From contig NZ_JAJAEL010000006.1 in the NCBI RefSeq assembly GCF_020447205.1, positions 191,865 through 255,864 on the forward strand: a stretch of DNA of 64,000 nt, in the 5' to 3' direction. Under the pieces are notes generated by a model. That model was given only the letters and a program-made list of their open reading frames with translations. It ran no database searches and had not been told where the DNA came from. Each line of letters starts with the position of its first letter. Position 1 is the stretch's first letter. This DNA is from Thalassolituus alkanivorans (GTDB taxonomy: Bacteria; Pseudomonadota; Gammaproteobacteria; Pseudomonadales; Oceanobacteraceae). Shown one piece after another: positions 8,549 through 17,225 of this stretch. The position numbers were made by a program, and so were the translations under genes.

Positions 8549-8953
8549 ATGACGTTACTGGCTATGCGTTTTGAAAACCACGAAATCCGTATTGCACTGC
8601 GCCGCACCCCAACTGCTCAGGCCATTCTTAAGGCGGTGCCTTTTACCGCCACGGTACAAACCTGGGGGCAGGAAGTTATTTTCGACTGCCCGGTACGGGT
8701 AAGCTATGAAGATAATGCGGTGAATATCGTGCAACCCGGCGATATTGCCTTCTGGGCCGATGGCAGCAGCATTGTCATTGGTTTCGGGCCAACACCTATT
8801 TCTCGCCACGGTGAAATCCGCCTGTCCAATGCCTGTAATATCTGGGGCGATGCCCTTGATGAAGTCAGCGCACTGGCCGATGTAAAAGCCGGTACCGTCG
8901 TTGAAGTGGATATTGCCGAACCACTGGATCTGAAAAAAGCCAGCGGACAATAA
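8549..8953 (+). CDS. cyclophilin-like fold protein (TM1367-like)
   Basis: The product is 134 residues. It contains the features of the small cyclophilin-like superfamily typified by TM1367: IRIALRRTPTAQAILKAVPF, then WGQEVIFDCPVRV and the strongly conserved GDIAFWADGSSIVIGFGPTP followed by ISRHGEIRLSNACNIWG. Family members have a cyclophilin fold but lack the usual prolyl-isomerase residues, and their function is unknown. The start has a GGGGG-containing ribosome site about eight bases upstream; Met6 is an alternative. It shares a bidirectional terminator with the convergent slyD-like gene. Confidence 0.82.
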   Translation: MTLLAMRFENHEIRIALRRTPTAQAILKAVPFTATVQTWGQEVIFDCPVRVSYEDNAVNIVQPGDIAFWADGSSIVIGFGPTPISRHGEIRLSNACNIWGDALDEVSALADVKAGTVVEVDIAEPLDLKKASGQ

Positions 8954-9010
8954 CCAGCCGTTATTTTTTAAGCAGAAATAAATATCCGCAAAAATAAATT
9001 AAAAATGCAT

Positions 9011-9040
9011 AAAAAAAGCCGGCGATAAGCCGGCTTTTTA
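9011..9040. terminator. bidirectional intrinsic terminator
   Basis: A run of A, GCCGGC (9018-9023), loop GATAA, GCCGGC (9029-9034) and a run of T make an intrinsic terminator readable from both strands. It serves the convergent cyclophilin-like and SlyD-like genes. Confidence 0.88.
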
Positions 9041-9067
9041 TTAAGTATTTTACCCTTGGGCAAATAC

Positions 9068-9553
9068 TCAGTGGTGATGACCGCCTTCACCGTGAACATG
9101 GCCATGAGCCAGTTCTTCTTCGCTGGCGTCACGGATAGATTCAACTTTAACGCTGAAGCTCAGAGACTTACCGGCCAGAGGGTGGTTGGCATCAACAGTA
9201 ACGATGGCTTCATCAACTTCGGTCACGATCAGGTTGATCGGGCCGTGTTCAGTCTGAGCGGTAAAGGCCATACCAGGCTCAACTTTTTCGACGCCTTCGA
9301 ACGCTTCCATTGGTACCTGCTGTACGCGCTCTTCGCTGTACTCGCCGTACGCATCGGCAGGAGCAACAGTGACTTCAAATTCATCACCAACCTGCTTGCC
9401 TTCCAGAGCCTGTTCCAGACCCGGAATAATATTCTGTGCGCCATGCAGGTAAGTCATTGGCTGACCACCTTCAGATGAATCGATAACTTCGCCGCTGGCA
9501 ACATCAACAACTTTGTAGTGAATGGTTACGATTTTGTGTTGTGCAATGGTCAT
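9068..9553 (-). CDS. slyD: SlyD-type FKBP peptidyl-prolyl cis-trans isomerase
   Basis: The 161-residue protein has the split FKBP domain of SlyD: VTIHYKVVDVASGEVIDSSE, LHGAQNIIPGLEQAL, then the inserted chaperone (IF) domain from VTVAPADAYGEYSEE to about residue 125, then the FKBP return NHPLAGKSLSFSVKVE. The His-rich tail (HGHVHGEGGHHH) fits metal binding, as in E. coli SlyD, which handles nickel and folds Tat substrates. It is monocistronic, with the shared terminator downstream. SlyD versus FkpB is decided by the insert and the tail. Confidence 0.92.
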   Translation of the reverse strand: MTIAQHKIVTIHYKVVDVASGEVIDSSEGGQPMTYLHGAQNIIPGLEQALEGKQVGDEFEVTVAPADAYGEYSEERVQQVPMEAFEGVEKVEPGMAFTAQTEHGPINLIVTEVDEAIVTVDANHPLAGKSLSFSVKVESIRDASEEELAHGHVHGEGGHHH

Positions 9554-9737
9554 AAGGTGTTGTCCTTGTTGGGCCCGGCATCACCGGACTGAAATATAAC
9601 CGCCCTGTCTGAACAAGGCGTTGTGGCGTTACGCAAAGGCGACCCGGATAAACCTGTACGACCGATCTCTACGAAAGCGCTCAGTATAACAACTGGCTAT
9701 CTGAGTACCACCCCCTGCCGCGCACCCAATCCTGTCA

Positions 9738-10973
9738 TCAGTAATAGTGCGTGGTGAAATGCCCGTCCTGTAACCAGCGGGCGTAGCGCCCGTTTACCGC
9801 CGCCAGCCCGCCGGGGTAGGCCTGATTAAAGAATTGTGACGGTATAAAAGGTGCACAGGGATGCTGCGCATAATGGCCCAGAGTCTGCCGCAACCAGCGC
9901 TTACCATCGTCATGGTCAATCAGAAAAAACACCATCGCTGCCGCACGGGCGTAATTCTCATCCTGCGCCATGCCGTTAAACTCAGCATGGCTGCGTCCGG
10001 CCAGCTCGCTGAAACCGGTCAGTCCCTGGGCGCTCAGCCGGTTAAAACCTGCGGCATCGGCTTTTATCTGGCCGGCATTCATCTGCCACTGCAGACCTTC
10101 AAGATATTGTGCCATCCCTTCGCTGAGCCAGATCGGTGTCGTGCCCAGCATGCCGGTCATCATCGCGTGGGTCATTTCATGGCGGGCAATACGCAGCGTC
10201 CATTCGTCACGCTGCTGGCGGGCAAGATATGCCTGATTATGGCCGCCACTGTAATACGCCATCCAGCCACTGTTTGCCCCCTGCTGCTGGCGGAATTCAT
10301 CAAAGGCGCTCTGACTGGCAAACAGCACCAGATTCAGGTTGATCTGACGCCAGGCTTTCTGCGGAATAAAGCGCGTTAATACGCGGTAGAGTAAATCGGC
10401 TTCACGCCGCAGCTGAAATTCGAGCTGGGCGTCACCGGCCCAGCCCGGGTATTCCATCACCAGACGCACACCCTGAGTCGCCGCGGCGTATTTTTTACTG
10501 AGGTCTTCCGCCCCACTCTGCTGCGGCCGGTCGCCGAAGTGCACCTTGCCTTCGCTATCGGTCCAGCGATAGACCGCACCGCGTTCAACATCACGGATAT
10601 CCTGTGTCGGTGGACGCACACATTCCGCGCCACCATGATTGCGGTAACCGCCGGGCATGCTGTCCGCCAGACTTTTAGCCGGCACTGCGCTGGATGAGGA
10701 AGCCGCAGGGGCAGTATCAGACCAAGACTCATAACGGCCCGGAGCGCGCTCAGAAGCGACACCCGGCCGCGTCGTCGCAGAAGCCGTTGTATGTGCATTG
10801 AATAATTGCGGTAACAGCCAGCCGTTGGGCTTAATGTCCAGTGGCAGCGGACTTAAGCTCAGCCAGTGCTGACGCTGCTCAGGCGTGCTGTTCAGCCAGA
10901 ACAGTTCCAGCGCCAGCGCTGCTATAAAGGTAACAAACAGCGTGGTCAGCATAATGCGCAGCAATGACTTCAT
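9738..10973 (-). CDS. DUF4124 protein with gluzincin-like HExxH peptidase domain
   Basis: The 411-residue product starts with a membrane anchor or signal (LLRIMLTTLFVTFIAALALE), then a Pro/Ser/Ala-rich linker. A DUF4124 motif follows near 135 (VYRWTDSEGKVHFGDRP), a small envelope-associated domain of unknown function. The C-terminal half contains IARHEMTHAMMTG with the zinc-ligand pattern HExxH near residue 264 and a downstream Glu in WLSEGMAQYLEG, as in gluzincin or DUF1570-like peptidases. I chose the ATG at 10973 (AGGAG nine bases upstream); the reading to 11009 needs a TTG. It lies 59 bases after the helicase gene on the same strand. Protease activity is inferred from the motif. Confidence 0.82.
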   Translation of the reverse strand: MKSLLRIMLTTLFVTFIAALALELFWLNSTPEQRQHWLSLSPLPLDIKPNGWLLPQLFNAHTTASATTRPGVASERAPGRYESWSDTAPAASSSSAVPAKSLADSMPGGYRNHGGAECVRPPTQDIRDVERGAVYRWTDSEGKVHFGDRPQQSGAEDLSKKYAAATQGVRLVMEYPGWAGDAQLEFQLRREADLLYRVLTRFIPQKAWRQINLNLVLFASQSAFDEFRQQQGANSGWMAYYSGGHNQAYLARQQRDEWTLRIARHEMTHAMMTGMLGTTPIWLSEGMAQYLEGLQWQMNAGQIKADAAGFNRLSAQGLTGFSELAGRSHAEFNGMAQDENYARAAAMVFFLIDHDDGKRWLRQTLGHYAQHPCAPFIPSQFFNQAYPGGLAAVNGRYARWLQDGHFTTHYY

Positions 10974-11032
10974 GTCTCTTTTCTCCTGCAGCTTGTCGGC
11001 CTGTTTCAAGGGCTATAAACAGATCAGGCCGG

Positions 11033-13471
11033 TTATTCATTTTCCATAAAAGCACTGGCAGTTTTTTTATCCAGCGTACGCGCCTGAGCTTCGCCATCGA
11101 AACGGATTTTAATATAACGCTCATCTTCCGCCAGCACGACCCCAGCCCCGAGTGTGTCATGGCGGATACGGCGCTGTTCTTCTGCGGCCGAATATTTACG
11201 TTCGATAATATAATCCGCCGGCGCTTTGGGATAACCCGGTGCCGCCCGCCGCGGTGTACGTTCTGCCGATGCAGACGCAGAAGTATCCAGGGTAAACTTC
11301 AGGTTAATATCCAGCTGGCGGCAATAATCCTGCAACCAGGATGCCGGGCTGCCATGGGGTATTTTTAAGGCAACAGAGTCCGATTTCGTTTCAATAGCGC
11401 GGGCAATATCAACGCTGCGTTCAACCATCAGCTCCTGCTGAAAGCGGCTGCTCCAGTCGCGGGCGGAAGTTTGCCCGCCACCACGTTTCTGATCTTTAAA
11501 CGGATCTGGCGCAATTAAATGCAGTTGCTGTTTGGCGCGGGTCATCGCCACATAAAGCAAACGCCGCTCACTTTCTTCGCTGGCTGGCGTAGTGAATTCA
11601 CCTTCGGGGGTATAAGGATAATAGTGGGCATTTAAACCGGGAATAATCACCACCGGCCACTCCAGACCTTTGCTCTTATGTATCGAGGTTAAATGCACAC
11701 CGCCTTTTTTCTCACGGCTTTGCTGCAGACGCTGCGCCTTTAATTGCTGCAGATAATCCAGCGCGTTGCGGCTGTTCTGTTCCGACTCACGCATAAAATG
11801 CACAAAGGCCTTAATCGTTTGCAGCCGGTCTTCAATCTGCTGCGCCGAGAAAGCACTGTCGGCTATGCCGTCTTCCAGACCCGACTGATCAATATACTGC
11901 TGTAATAACCGGTACGCTGGCATCGCCACATGCTCAGCACTGGCCAGTACTTCGGCCCGGGCATCCAGCTGCTGGCGCTGCCATTTACTCATATCCTCCG
12001 GCACCGCCGCCTGCAGCGCCTCACCAAAGTCGGCATCGGCCTGCGCCATGGTGCGGGCAATCTGCTCCAGTGTTGAGCGTTTAATCTTCGGGTATGGCGT
12101 GGTCAGTAACTGCAGCCAGGCATCGGTACGTTGTTCTGTATTACGCGCAGCAAAACGCCCGGCCGATATTTCCAGTAATATCCAGAAAATCTGCAGTTCC
12201 CAGCGATCCAGTACCGACTGTGAATTATGCAGCTGATAAGGAATACCGGCCTGCAGAAGCCCCAGCTCAATCGGCGCACATAGCGCCCATAAGCGGTTAA
12301 TAACGGCGATATTTTCCAGCGGCTGCTTTTCTGCCTCGCTTTTAATCAGGGTTAAAATCAGCGCTGGTTCATAACGGGCAAAATGCAGTCTGGCTTTCGT
12401 CTGCGGCGTGGACGGATGCGACAGGCACAGCACCGGCTCACGCTCTTTATTATGGGTAATCAGATGATTGGCCAGCAGCGACAGCGCATGGCCATAGCGA
12501 AAGGTGTGCGGCAATTGGTAAGTACTGACCTGCTGCATCTGCTGATCAAATTTCTGAACAATAAATTCCGGCTTTGATCCACGGAATTCATAAATCGTCT
12601 GATCCGGATCACCGATTACCATTACAGAACCGCGACCACCGTACAGCACTTCCAGCAGATGCTGCTGAATGGCATTAATATCCTGATACTCATCGACCAG
12701 AATCCACTGCATATGGCCGCCAAACTTTGCGGCGATTTCCGGCTGATAAATAAAGGCCATTACCGGATCGTAAAGCATATCGGCATAACTGATGCGCCGT
12801 TGCTGACGGCGCCAGTCTTCAAACAGATCAAACAGGTCGATAAAAATTTTGCAGTTGTCGGGCAGTTCCAGCGCGGCAAACACCTCAGCCGGCGGCTGCA
12901 GACCGGATTTCACCAGATCAATAAAGGCCAGTGCCGGTTCGACCCATTTTTTCCGCTGCGACAGAATTTCCTGACGGGTATCGTCATCCGCCAGCTGCTG
13001 CAATAAACGCCAGACAATGGGCTCCATTTCGCCATCGGATAACGGCTTGCCCTGAAACGGCGGCAAGACACCCTGAGCAATTAAGCGCTGATAAATACGC
13101 AGCCCCAACGAATGAAAGGTACGAACCTCGGGCAACGCCTGACGAGGCAATAAGCGACCTAATTTGGCCTCAAAATCCTCCCGCGCAGCGCGGTTATACA
13201 TCAGCACCAGCAGACGCCGTGGGCTTACGCCCTCGCTCAGACGGGCAGCAATAAAGTGCGTCAGCGTCGTGGTTTTACCGGCACCCGCCACCGCCACCAC
13301 CTTGGCATGACCCTGCTGATGCGCAATCACCTGTGCCTGCTGCGGTGTCAGCTGCGCCTGCTGCGGTGCCCGGCTTACCTGCGCCGCTTGCTGTTCCTGT
13401 GCAGAAGACACAGCAAGCGCATGGCCGGGGGGCGTATTGGGAGGTAAGTTACTGTTGGTCAAAGCGGGCAC
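11033..13471 (-). CDS. UvrD/Rep-family ATP-dependent helicase
   Basis: The 812-residue protein is a superfamily 1A 3'-5' helicase: Q motif TPQQAQVIAHQQG, Walker A VAGAGKTTTL at about 61-70, Walker B LVDEYQDIN, motif III VMVIGDPDQTIYEFRGS, motif V HLTSIHKSKGLEWPVVIIPG and motif VI RRLLYVAMTRAKQQLHL. The C-terminus ends in a small beta-rich module (DTLGAGVVLAEDERYIKIRF) like the Tudor-like RNAP-binding tail of UvrD/PcrA. The first 40 residues are low-complexity and Gln/Ala-rich. The start is GTG with AGAGG three bases upstream, so it is not certain. It is not close enough to name uvrD, rep or pcrA. Confidence 0.9.
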   Translation of the reverse strand: MPALTNSNLPPNTPPGHALAVSSAQEQQAAQVSRAPQQAQLTPQQAQVIAHQQGHAKVVAVAGAGKTTTLTHFIAARLSEGVSPRRLLVLMYNRAAREDFEAKLGRLLPRQALPEVRTFHSLGLRIYQRLIAQGVLPPFQGKPLSDGEMEPIVWRLLQQLADDDTRQEILSQRKKWVEPALAFIDLVKSGLQPPAEVFAALELPDNCKIFIDLFDLFEDWRRQQRRISYADMLYDPVMAFIYQPEIAAKFGGHMQWILVDEYQDINAIQQHLLEVLYGGRGSVMVIGDPDQTIYEFRGSKPEFIVQKFDQQMQQVSTYQLPHTFRYGHALSLLANHLITHNKEREPVLCLSHPSTPQTKARLHFARYEPALILTLIKSEAEKQPLENIAVINRLWALCAPIELGLLQAGIPYQLHNSQSVLDRWELQIFWILLEISAGRFAARNTEQRTDAWLQLLTTPYPKIKRSTLEQIARTMAQADADFGEALQAAVPEDMSKWQRQQLDARAEVLASAEHVAMPAYRLLQQYIDQSGLEDGIADSAFSAQQIEDRLQTIKAFVHFMRESEQNSRNALDYLQQLKAQRLQQSREKKGGVHLTSIHKSKGLEWPVVIIPGLNAHYYPYTPEGEFTTPASEESERRLLYVAMTRAKQQLHLIAPDPFKDQKRGGGQTSARDWSSRFQQELMVERSVDIARAIETKSDSVALKIPHGSPASWLQDYCRQLDINLKFTLDTSASASAERTPRRAAPGYPKAPADYIIERKYSAAEEQRRIRHDTLGAGVVLAEDERYIKIRFDGEAQARTLDKKTASAFMENE

Positions 13472-13796
13472 GGGCCTCTGGAGTTCAGTCGCCGGATTCT
13501 AACAGATTGGCGACACAGATTGATGCAGAGAGTGCCGCTCTTCGGCCAGACACGGTTCTCTTGCAACGGAACCTATCCATAATCCGGATAAAGAAACGCA
13601 GAACCGGCATACCTGCAAGCACCCCGCAGGTTCAATCCAGCCCAGCCTCTCCTCCCACGCATTGACTACCCACTCAACAATAGACAATATGGGCAGCGAT
13701 AAACACGCCTGATAATGGTGTAAAAGGGGCGACTAACTGTTTGTGCGGCGAAACCGGCCCGGCATTAAATGACCAACTGTCAGAGGGAATTTAAAC
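13472..13796. other. 325-bp intergenic region
   Basis: I see no convincing gene. A 62-codon reading on the minus strand has no start signal or family resemblance. This spacer marks the change from core-like DNA (helicase) to the accessory block starting with DUF998. It should hold divergent promoters, but none is clear enough to place. Confidence 0.45.
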
Positions 13797-14405
13797 GTGC
13801 TTAGCGTTATTTCTTACACGGGAATCATTGCTTCCATCTGGATCGTAGCAGGCGTTATTATTGCCTCATTGTTCTATCCGAACTACAGCCATTCCAGGCA
13901 ATTTTGCAGCGAGCTGGGTGCTGCTGGCAGTCCAACCCAGAAACTCTCACCACTTATTAACAATTACCCTTTAGGCCTCTTATTTATCCTGTTTGGATAT
14001 TACCTGATCAGCACCCACGCCGAGAGCACAGCAACCGTTGCTATCGGCATTATGGTTGTCATTCATGGATTAAGTACCTGGATTTGCGGCCTTTTTCCTA
14101 TGGATGCAGATCCATATACAACGACCCCGACCATGCCTTGCCAGATTCATTCATGGTCGGGAATGGTTATGCTGATTTCGTTTATTGTTGCCCCGGCAAT
14201 TACTGTATTTTCGGATACAAACCCGATTACTAACCCGACAGCCATCAGAGTATTTTCGTTAATCTGCCTGCTCGGTTGCTTTTATTTTTCATACCGACTG
14301 AGCGTATCCTTTAAAGAAAGAACCAACCCGGGCACTCACCAGCGGCTGAGTTACGGTTTCCAGATTCTCTGGCTGTTTGGTTATTCTGTCTTCATGATCG
14401 CATGA
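13797..14405 (+). CDS. DUF998-family membrane protein
   Basis: The 202-residue protein has six hydrophobic spans and the DUF998 hallmarks: YPNYSHSRQFCSELGAAGSP after span 1, the Cys and Asp in WICGLFPMDADP, and the HSWSGMVMLISF segment. The function of the family is unknown; it is a small polytopic membrane protein. It starts at GTG with GAGGG nine bases upstream and overlaps the next gene by four bases (ATGA), so it is probably co-translated with the following hydrolase. Confidence 0.8.
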   Translation: MLSVISYTGIIASIWIVAGVIIASLFYPNYSHSRQFCSELGAAGSPTQKLSPLINNYPLGLLFILFGYYLISTHAESTATVAIGIMVVIHGLSTWICGLFPMDADPYTTTPTMPCQIHSWSGMVMLISFIVAPAITVFSDTNPITNPTAIRVFSLICLLGCFYFSYRLSVSFKERTNPGTHQRLSYGFQILWLFGYSVFMIA

Positions 14406-15352
14406 ACATTAAAGCCTTAACGCTGTTCGTACTGCTCATCTCTCAGGCGGTCTGCTCCCGAGGCTTACCTGCTGCGGAATCCTTCGAGATAGCCAGAAAC
14501 GATGGTACAAATATCACCTACTATCTGCTTGCTCAGGATAATCCGGAGAAGACACTGCTGGTATTAATACAGGGTTCCGATTGCAACAGTGTCCGCCACA
14601 ATAAGCGGATTAACAGCGAGTTCCCGGATGTAATGCCGCAAGCCAGTATTTTAACGGTTGAGAAATATGGCATTACCGCCGAATTACCCTGGAGCAACGC
14701 TTCTGAAAGGGATGACTGCCCTGCTGCCTATATCGAAAACGACTCACCAAAGCAGAGGGTGAAAGACTACACCCAGGTGTTAAGCACCTTACGCAAAGAA
14801 AGAAAATATAAAAGAATCGTCCTGCTCGGAGGGAGTGAAGGCGCTGTCGTTGCCAACCTGATCGCGTCAGAATTGAGTTACATTAATGCCACCGTATCAC
14901 TCAACGGTGGTGCCCCAAGATTTATAGACGATGTTCTGCACAATATAAAATCCCAGTCGCCATCCGCTGAGGCATACCAGGAAGCCGCGAATGGCTTTAC
15001 CGGCTTTTATAAACATATCCTCAACAGCGAACCCTTTGAGCTTAGTATGAGCGGGCATGGTTACCGCTGGTGGCGAAACATGTTTGAAATTGACCAAAGA
15101 GCAATACTGTCCAGAGTAGAAACCCCACTGTTACTCATTCAGTCGGGGCTGGATAAAAATGTTTCCGTACGCCTGGCTCAGGAGCAAGCGGCAGAACTTG
15201 CTAAAGACCAGCCCAATATTGAATTTAAGATGTATAACAACCTTGATCATTCATTTAATATGCCCGACGGAAGCAGCAGGGTTGACGACGTTATACAGGA
15301 TATAAGGTCATGGCTGGATGGTTCTCATAAACAGCTTAACAGCAATTCTTAA
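14402..15352 (+). CDS. secreted alpha/beta hydrolase-fold protein
   Basis: The 316-residue product begins with a signal peptide (NIKALTLFVLLISQAVCSRG). The body has an alpha/beta hydrolase layout: LLVLIQGSDCNSV as the oxyanion strand, the nucleophile elbow LLGGSEGAVVANL with Ser near 149, then LLLIQSGLDKNVSV (acid) and NLDHSFNMPDG (His). The four-base overlap with the DUF998 gene suggests a two-gene unit in the envelope. The substrate is unknown; the elbow GGSEG differs slightly from the common GxSxG spelling but fits it. Confidence 0.82.
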   Translation: MNIKALTLFVLLISQAVCSRGLPAAESFEIARNDGTNITYYLLAQDNPEKTLLVLIQGSDCNSVRHNKRINSEFPDVMPQASILTVEKYGITAELPWSNASERDDCPAAYIENDSPKQRVKDYTQVLSTLRKERKYKRIVLLGGSEGAVVANLIASELSYINATVSLNGGAPRFIDDVLHNIKSQSPSAEAYQEAANGFTGFYKHILNSEPFELSMSGHGYRWWRNMFEIDQRAILSRVETPLLLIQSGLDKNVSVRLAQEQAAELAKDQPNIEFKMYNNLDHSFNMPDGSSRVDDVIQDIRSWLDGSHKQLNSNS

Positions 15353-15358
15353 TAAAAA

Positions 15359-15925
15359 ATGAAGTGTGGTGCCAAATTGACGATTCAGAGCAGGGAAGAA
15401 CTCATTGACCATATCAGTCACGGCAACCCTGTGACCTATATTTTCTTTTGGGGCCACCAAAAGCCCAAAACAGGTGTCTCAAAATCATGTTTCAGTCAGT
15501 GGTACGAGTCACCATTTGTCGATGAACAGCAGACATACCTGACGGCAGAACACTATATGATGGCCAAAAAGGCTGAGCTTTTCAGCGATAACAATGCGCT
15601 GAAAGTAGTGCTTGCCAGCAAGACACCGAACGAAGCAAAAAAAGCGGGACGAGGCATACTTGGCTTCGACGAGGATAAATGGCTACAACACCGCTTTGAA
15701 ATCGTGGTATCAGCTAACTTTGCTAAATTTTCGCAAAACCCGGAGCTGAAGGAATTTCTGCTCAATACCGGGGACAGTATTCTGGTAGAGGCCAGCCCTG
15801 TGGATGCGATATGGGGAATTGGCCTGACGGCCGACGATCCGGCAGCCTATGAGCCACATAACTGGCAGGGCCAGAATTTGCTGGGTTTTGCCCTGATGCG
15901 GGTACGTGACCAGCTGAAATGCTAA
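15359..15925 (+). CDS. NADAR-family protein (YbiA-like N-glycosidase)
   Basis: The 188-residue protein carries NADAR/YbiA motifs: IFFWGHQKP with SCFSQWYESPF, LTAEHYMMAKKAELF, a Lys/Gly-rich AKKAGRGILGFDEDKW, and the C-terminal WGIGLTADDPAAYEPHNWQG with LLGFALMRVRD. YbiA removes damaged riboflavin intermediates by N-glycosidic cleavage, and other NADAR proteins remove ADP-ribose from nucleic acid. It begins six bases after the hydrolase stop, with no separate promoter seen. Which of the two family activities applies cannot be told from this sequence. Confidence 0.88.
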   Translation: MKCGAKLTIQSREELIDHISHGNPVTYIFFWGHQKPKTGVSKSCFSQWYESPFVDEQQTYLTAEHYMMAKKAELFSDNNALKVVLASKTPNEAKKAGRGILGFDEDKWLQHRFEIVVSANFAKFSQNPELKEFLLNTGDSILVEASPVDAIWGIGLTADDPAAYEPHNWQGQNLLGFALMRVRDQLKC

Positions 15926-16409
15926 ACCACTACAATTCCAGACACTAAAAGACCTCGCTAACCGTTTCTATCTTATCCCTCCGGCATCCCTGCCCGCTGG
16001 CCAGACCGTTCCGGATAGCGGAAATATCGATACTGACGCCTTTTGCCAGTTGCAACCATTTCTATCAATTATTGAACCCATCCTAAAACTTCAGTACTCT
16101 CGGATCACAGCAGGGATGCCGCCATATCGTACGAACACACCGTCCAAACGACCGTCCTCCCCGCTAACAATCCCGAATAAGAAAGCTACGCGATTCCTGC
16201 CCTGCGTATACAAGGACTGGCGGCAGCGTGTCTGGAAGAAAACGATAAGGCGCCAAATGTAAAGAACACTTCAGGGTAAAAGCGCGCATGCGCGTTTATA
16301 TCCTGACAAGAAAGAAAATAACGATGATTTTTACAACCCGGACATTGGGTTAGGCTGGGAATCTGAATAAGGGCTTAGATGTGTTAATGAGCCTGCCTAC
16401 TAAGAAACT
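15926..16409. other. 484-bp gene-poor stretch at left edge of cassette array
   Basis: No intact gene is supported. A 70-codon plus-strand reading (16050-16262) has no ribosome site or recognisable product. On the minus strand around 16100-16230 two short frames read like decayed coding sequence but stop after a few tens of codons. A perfect 12-base palindrome, CGCGCATGCGCG, lies at about 16284-16295. The stretch ends at a cassette-type junction, GTTATGA (16410-16416). A relic attI or a lost integrase would be expected here, but I cannot show either. Confidence 0.4.
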
Positions 16410-16412
16410 GTT

Positions 16413-16802
16413 ATGAGTCTTAAGATGTTCTTAATATTGAAAGGAAAGCCGAGTATTGATAGCTGTCGTGATGGAGGTAGTATTGTTGTCAATTACTATA
16501 CACTCTTCGGAAGTAAATACATTTTGACACTCCCAATTAAGTGGGGCGGCACCAGAGAAGATATGAAGGTTGTTGGCTATAGAGAGCCTAAACTTGAAAA
16601 ACGTCTAACTCAAAAGAAGATATCTAAAGGGAGTGGAAAGCCATACTACATAAATTCTCTCTTAGATGTGGAATTGAATAAAAAAGATGCTTTGAAAATT
16701 GCAATTAAAATCCGAAAAAAACTTACAAATACCGATAGCTATGATTTAGCATTGAACCTTGTGCATGGAATAGAAAGTAATGGTCATTTCCGTGACTCAT
16801 AA
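16413..16802 (+). CDS. cassette-encoded hypothetical protein
   Basis: I do not recognise this 129-residue, Lys-rich, AT-rich product. It begins SLKMFLILKGKPSIDSC and contains LTLPIKWGG and a basic stretch around ISKGSGKPYYI; no signal peptide or membrane span is evident. The ATG lies inside the cassette junction GTTATGA, and the stop overlaps the left core of its own attC, which is typical compact cassette architecture. There is no good ribosome site, so expression probably depends on upstream transcription. Confidence 0.65.
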   Translation: MSLKMFLILKGKPSIDSCRDGGSIVVNYYTLFGSKYILTLPIKWGGTREDMKVVGYREPKLEKRLTQKKISKGSGKPYYINSLLDVELNKKDALKIAIKIRKKLTNTDSYDLALNLVHGIESNGHFRDS

Positions 16803-16895
16803 AAATAAGTTGGTGAACGCACCTTCGGTTCTGGGACAGTTAAACTTCGCTCGTTCCTCACTACGCTTCACCGCCCCACAACAAAAACGTTATGT
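16797..16895 (+). other. attC site, cassette 1
   Basis: The left core TCATAAA (16797-16803) differs in its last base from the expected TCATAAC. The right core is GTTATGT (16889-16895). The inner arms GTTGGTG and CACAAC pair with one extra G, as expected of an attC extrahelical base. The central part is long and only partly paired. Confidence 0.7.
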
Positions 16896-16908
16896 GTCAG
16901 TCTAATAA

Positions 16909-17124
16909 GTGAGTACAGTGAACGATAAAGTAAATGAAAACCCTGAGTGGGTTACTCGTGGAAAGACAATCAAGCAGCTAATTAAAGAGCTGCAAACATT
17001 CGAAAACCAAGATCTCGAAGTTAAAGTGTCTACTGACGGTGGTGAAACATTTAAGTGTATTAGTCTGGTCGGCAAACACAATGATAATGGCACACCAATA
17101 TGTGGGCTAGAGAACTGTGAGTAA
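16909..17124 (+). CDS. small cassette-encoded hypothetical protein
   Basis: This 71-residue acidic protein starts with GTG and contains TRGKTIKQLIKELQTFENQD followed by VKVSTDGGETFKCISLVG. No family is assigned with confidence; the first part resembles short bacterial proteins that begin with a 'KTIKELIEELQ' helix followed by a beta hairpin. The gene fills its cassette, with the stop two bases before the attC left core. Products of this size in cassette arrays are often small accessory or antitoxin-like proteins, but nothing specific is seen here. Confidence 0.65.
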   Translation: MSTVNDKVNENPEWVTRGKTIKQLIKELQTFENQDLEVKVSTDGGETFKCISLVGKHNDNGTPICGLENCE

Positions 17125-17126
17125 AC

Positions 17127-17199
17127 ACATAACAAGCAAAGGCAGCATCGCCCTGCGGGCTGGACGCGCTAACGCGCGCCGCTGCTTTGGGTGTTAGTT
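17127..17199 (+). other. attC site, cassette 2
   Basis: The left core is ACATAAC (17127-17133) and the right core GTTAGTT (17193-17199), with 73 bases in all. The inner arms AAAGGCAGC and GCTGCTTT pair perfectly except for one unpaired G, the classical extrahelical base. The left core is the exact complement of GTTATGT at the start of the same cassette. Confidence 0.9.
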
Positions 17200-17225
17200 G
17201 CCTTGCATCGTTAAAGGAATAAAAA

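Noticed and set aside
13499-13687. 62-residue minus-strand protein upstream of the helicase gene
   Set aside because: No start signal and no recognisable fold; it is probably chance.
16050-16262. 70-residue protein before the cassette array
   Set aside because: No ribosome site, no family resemblance and a basic, low-complexity composition.
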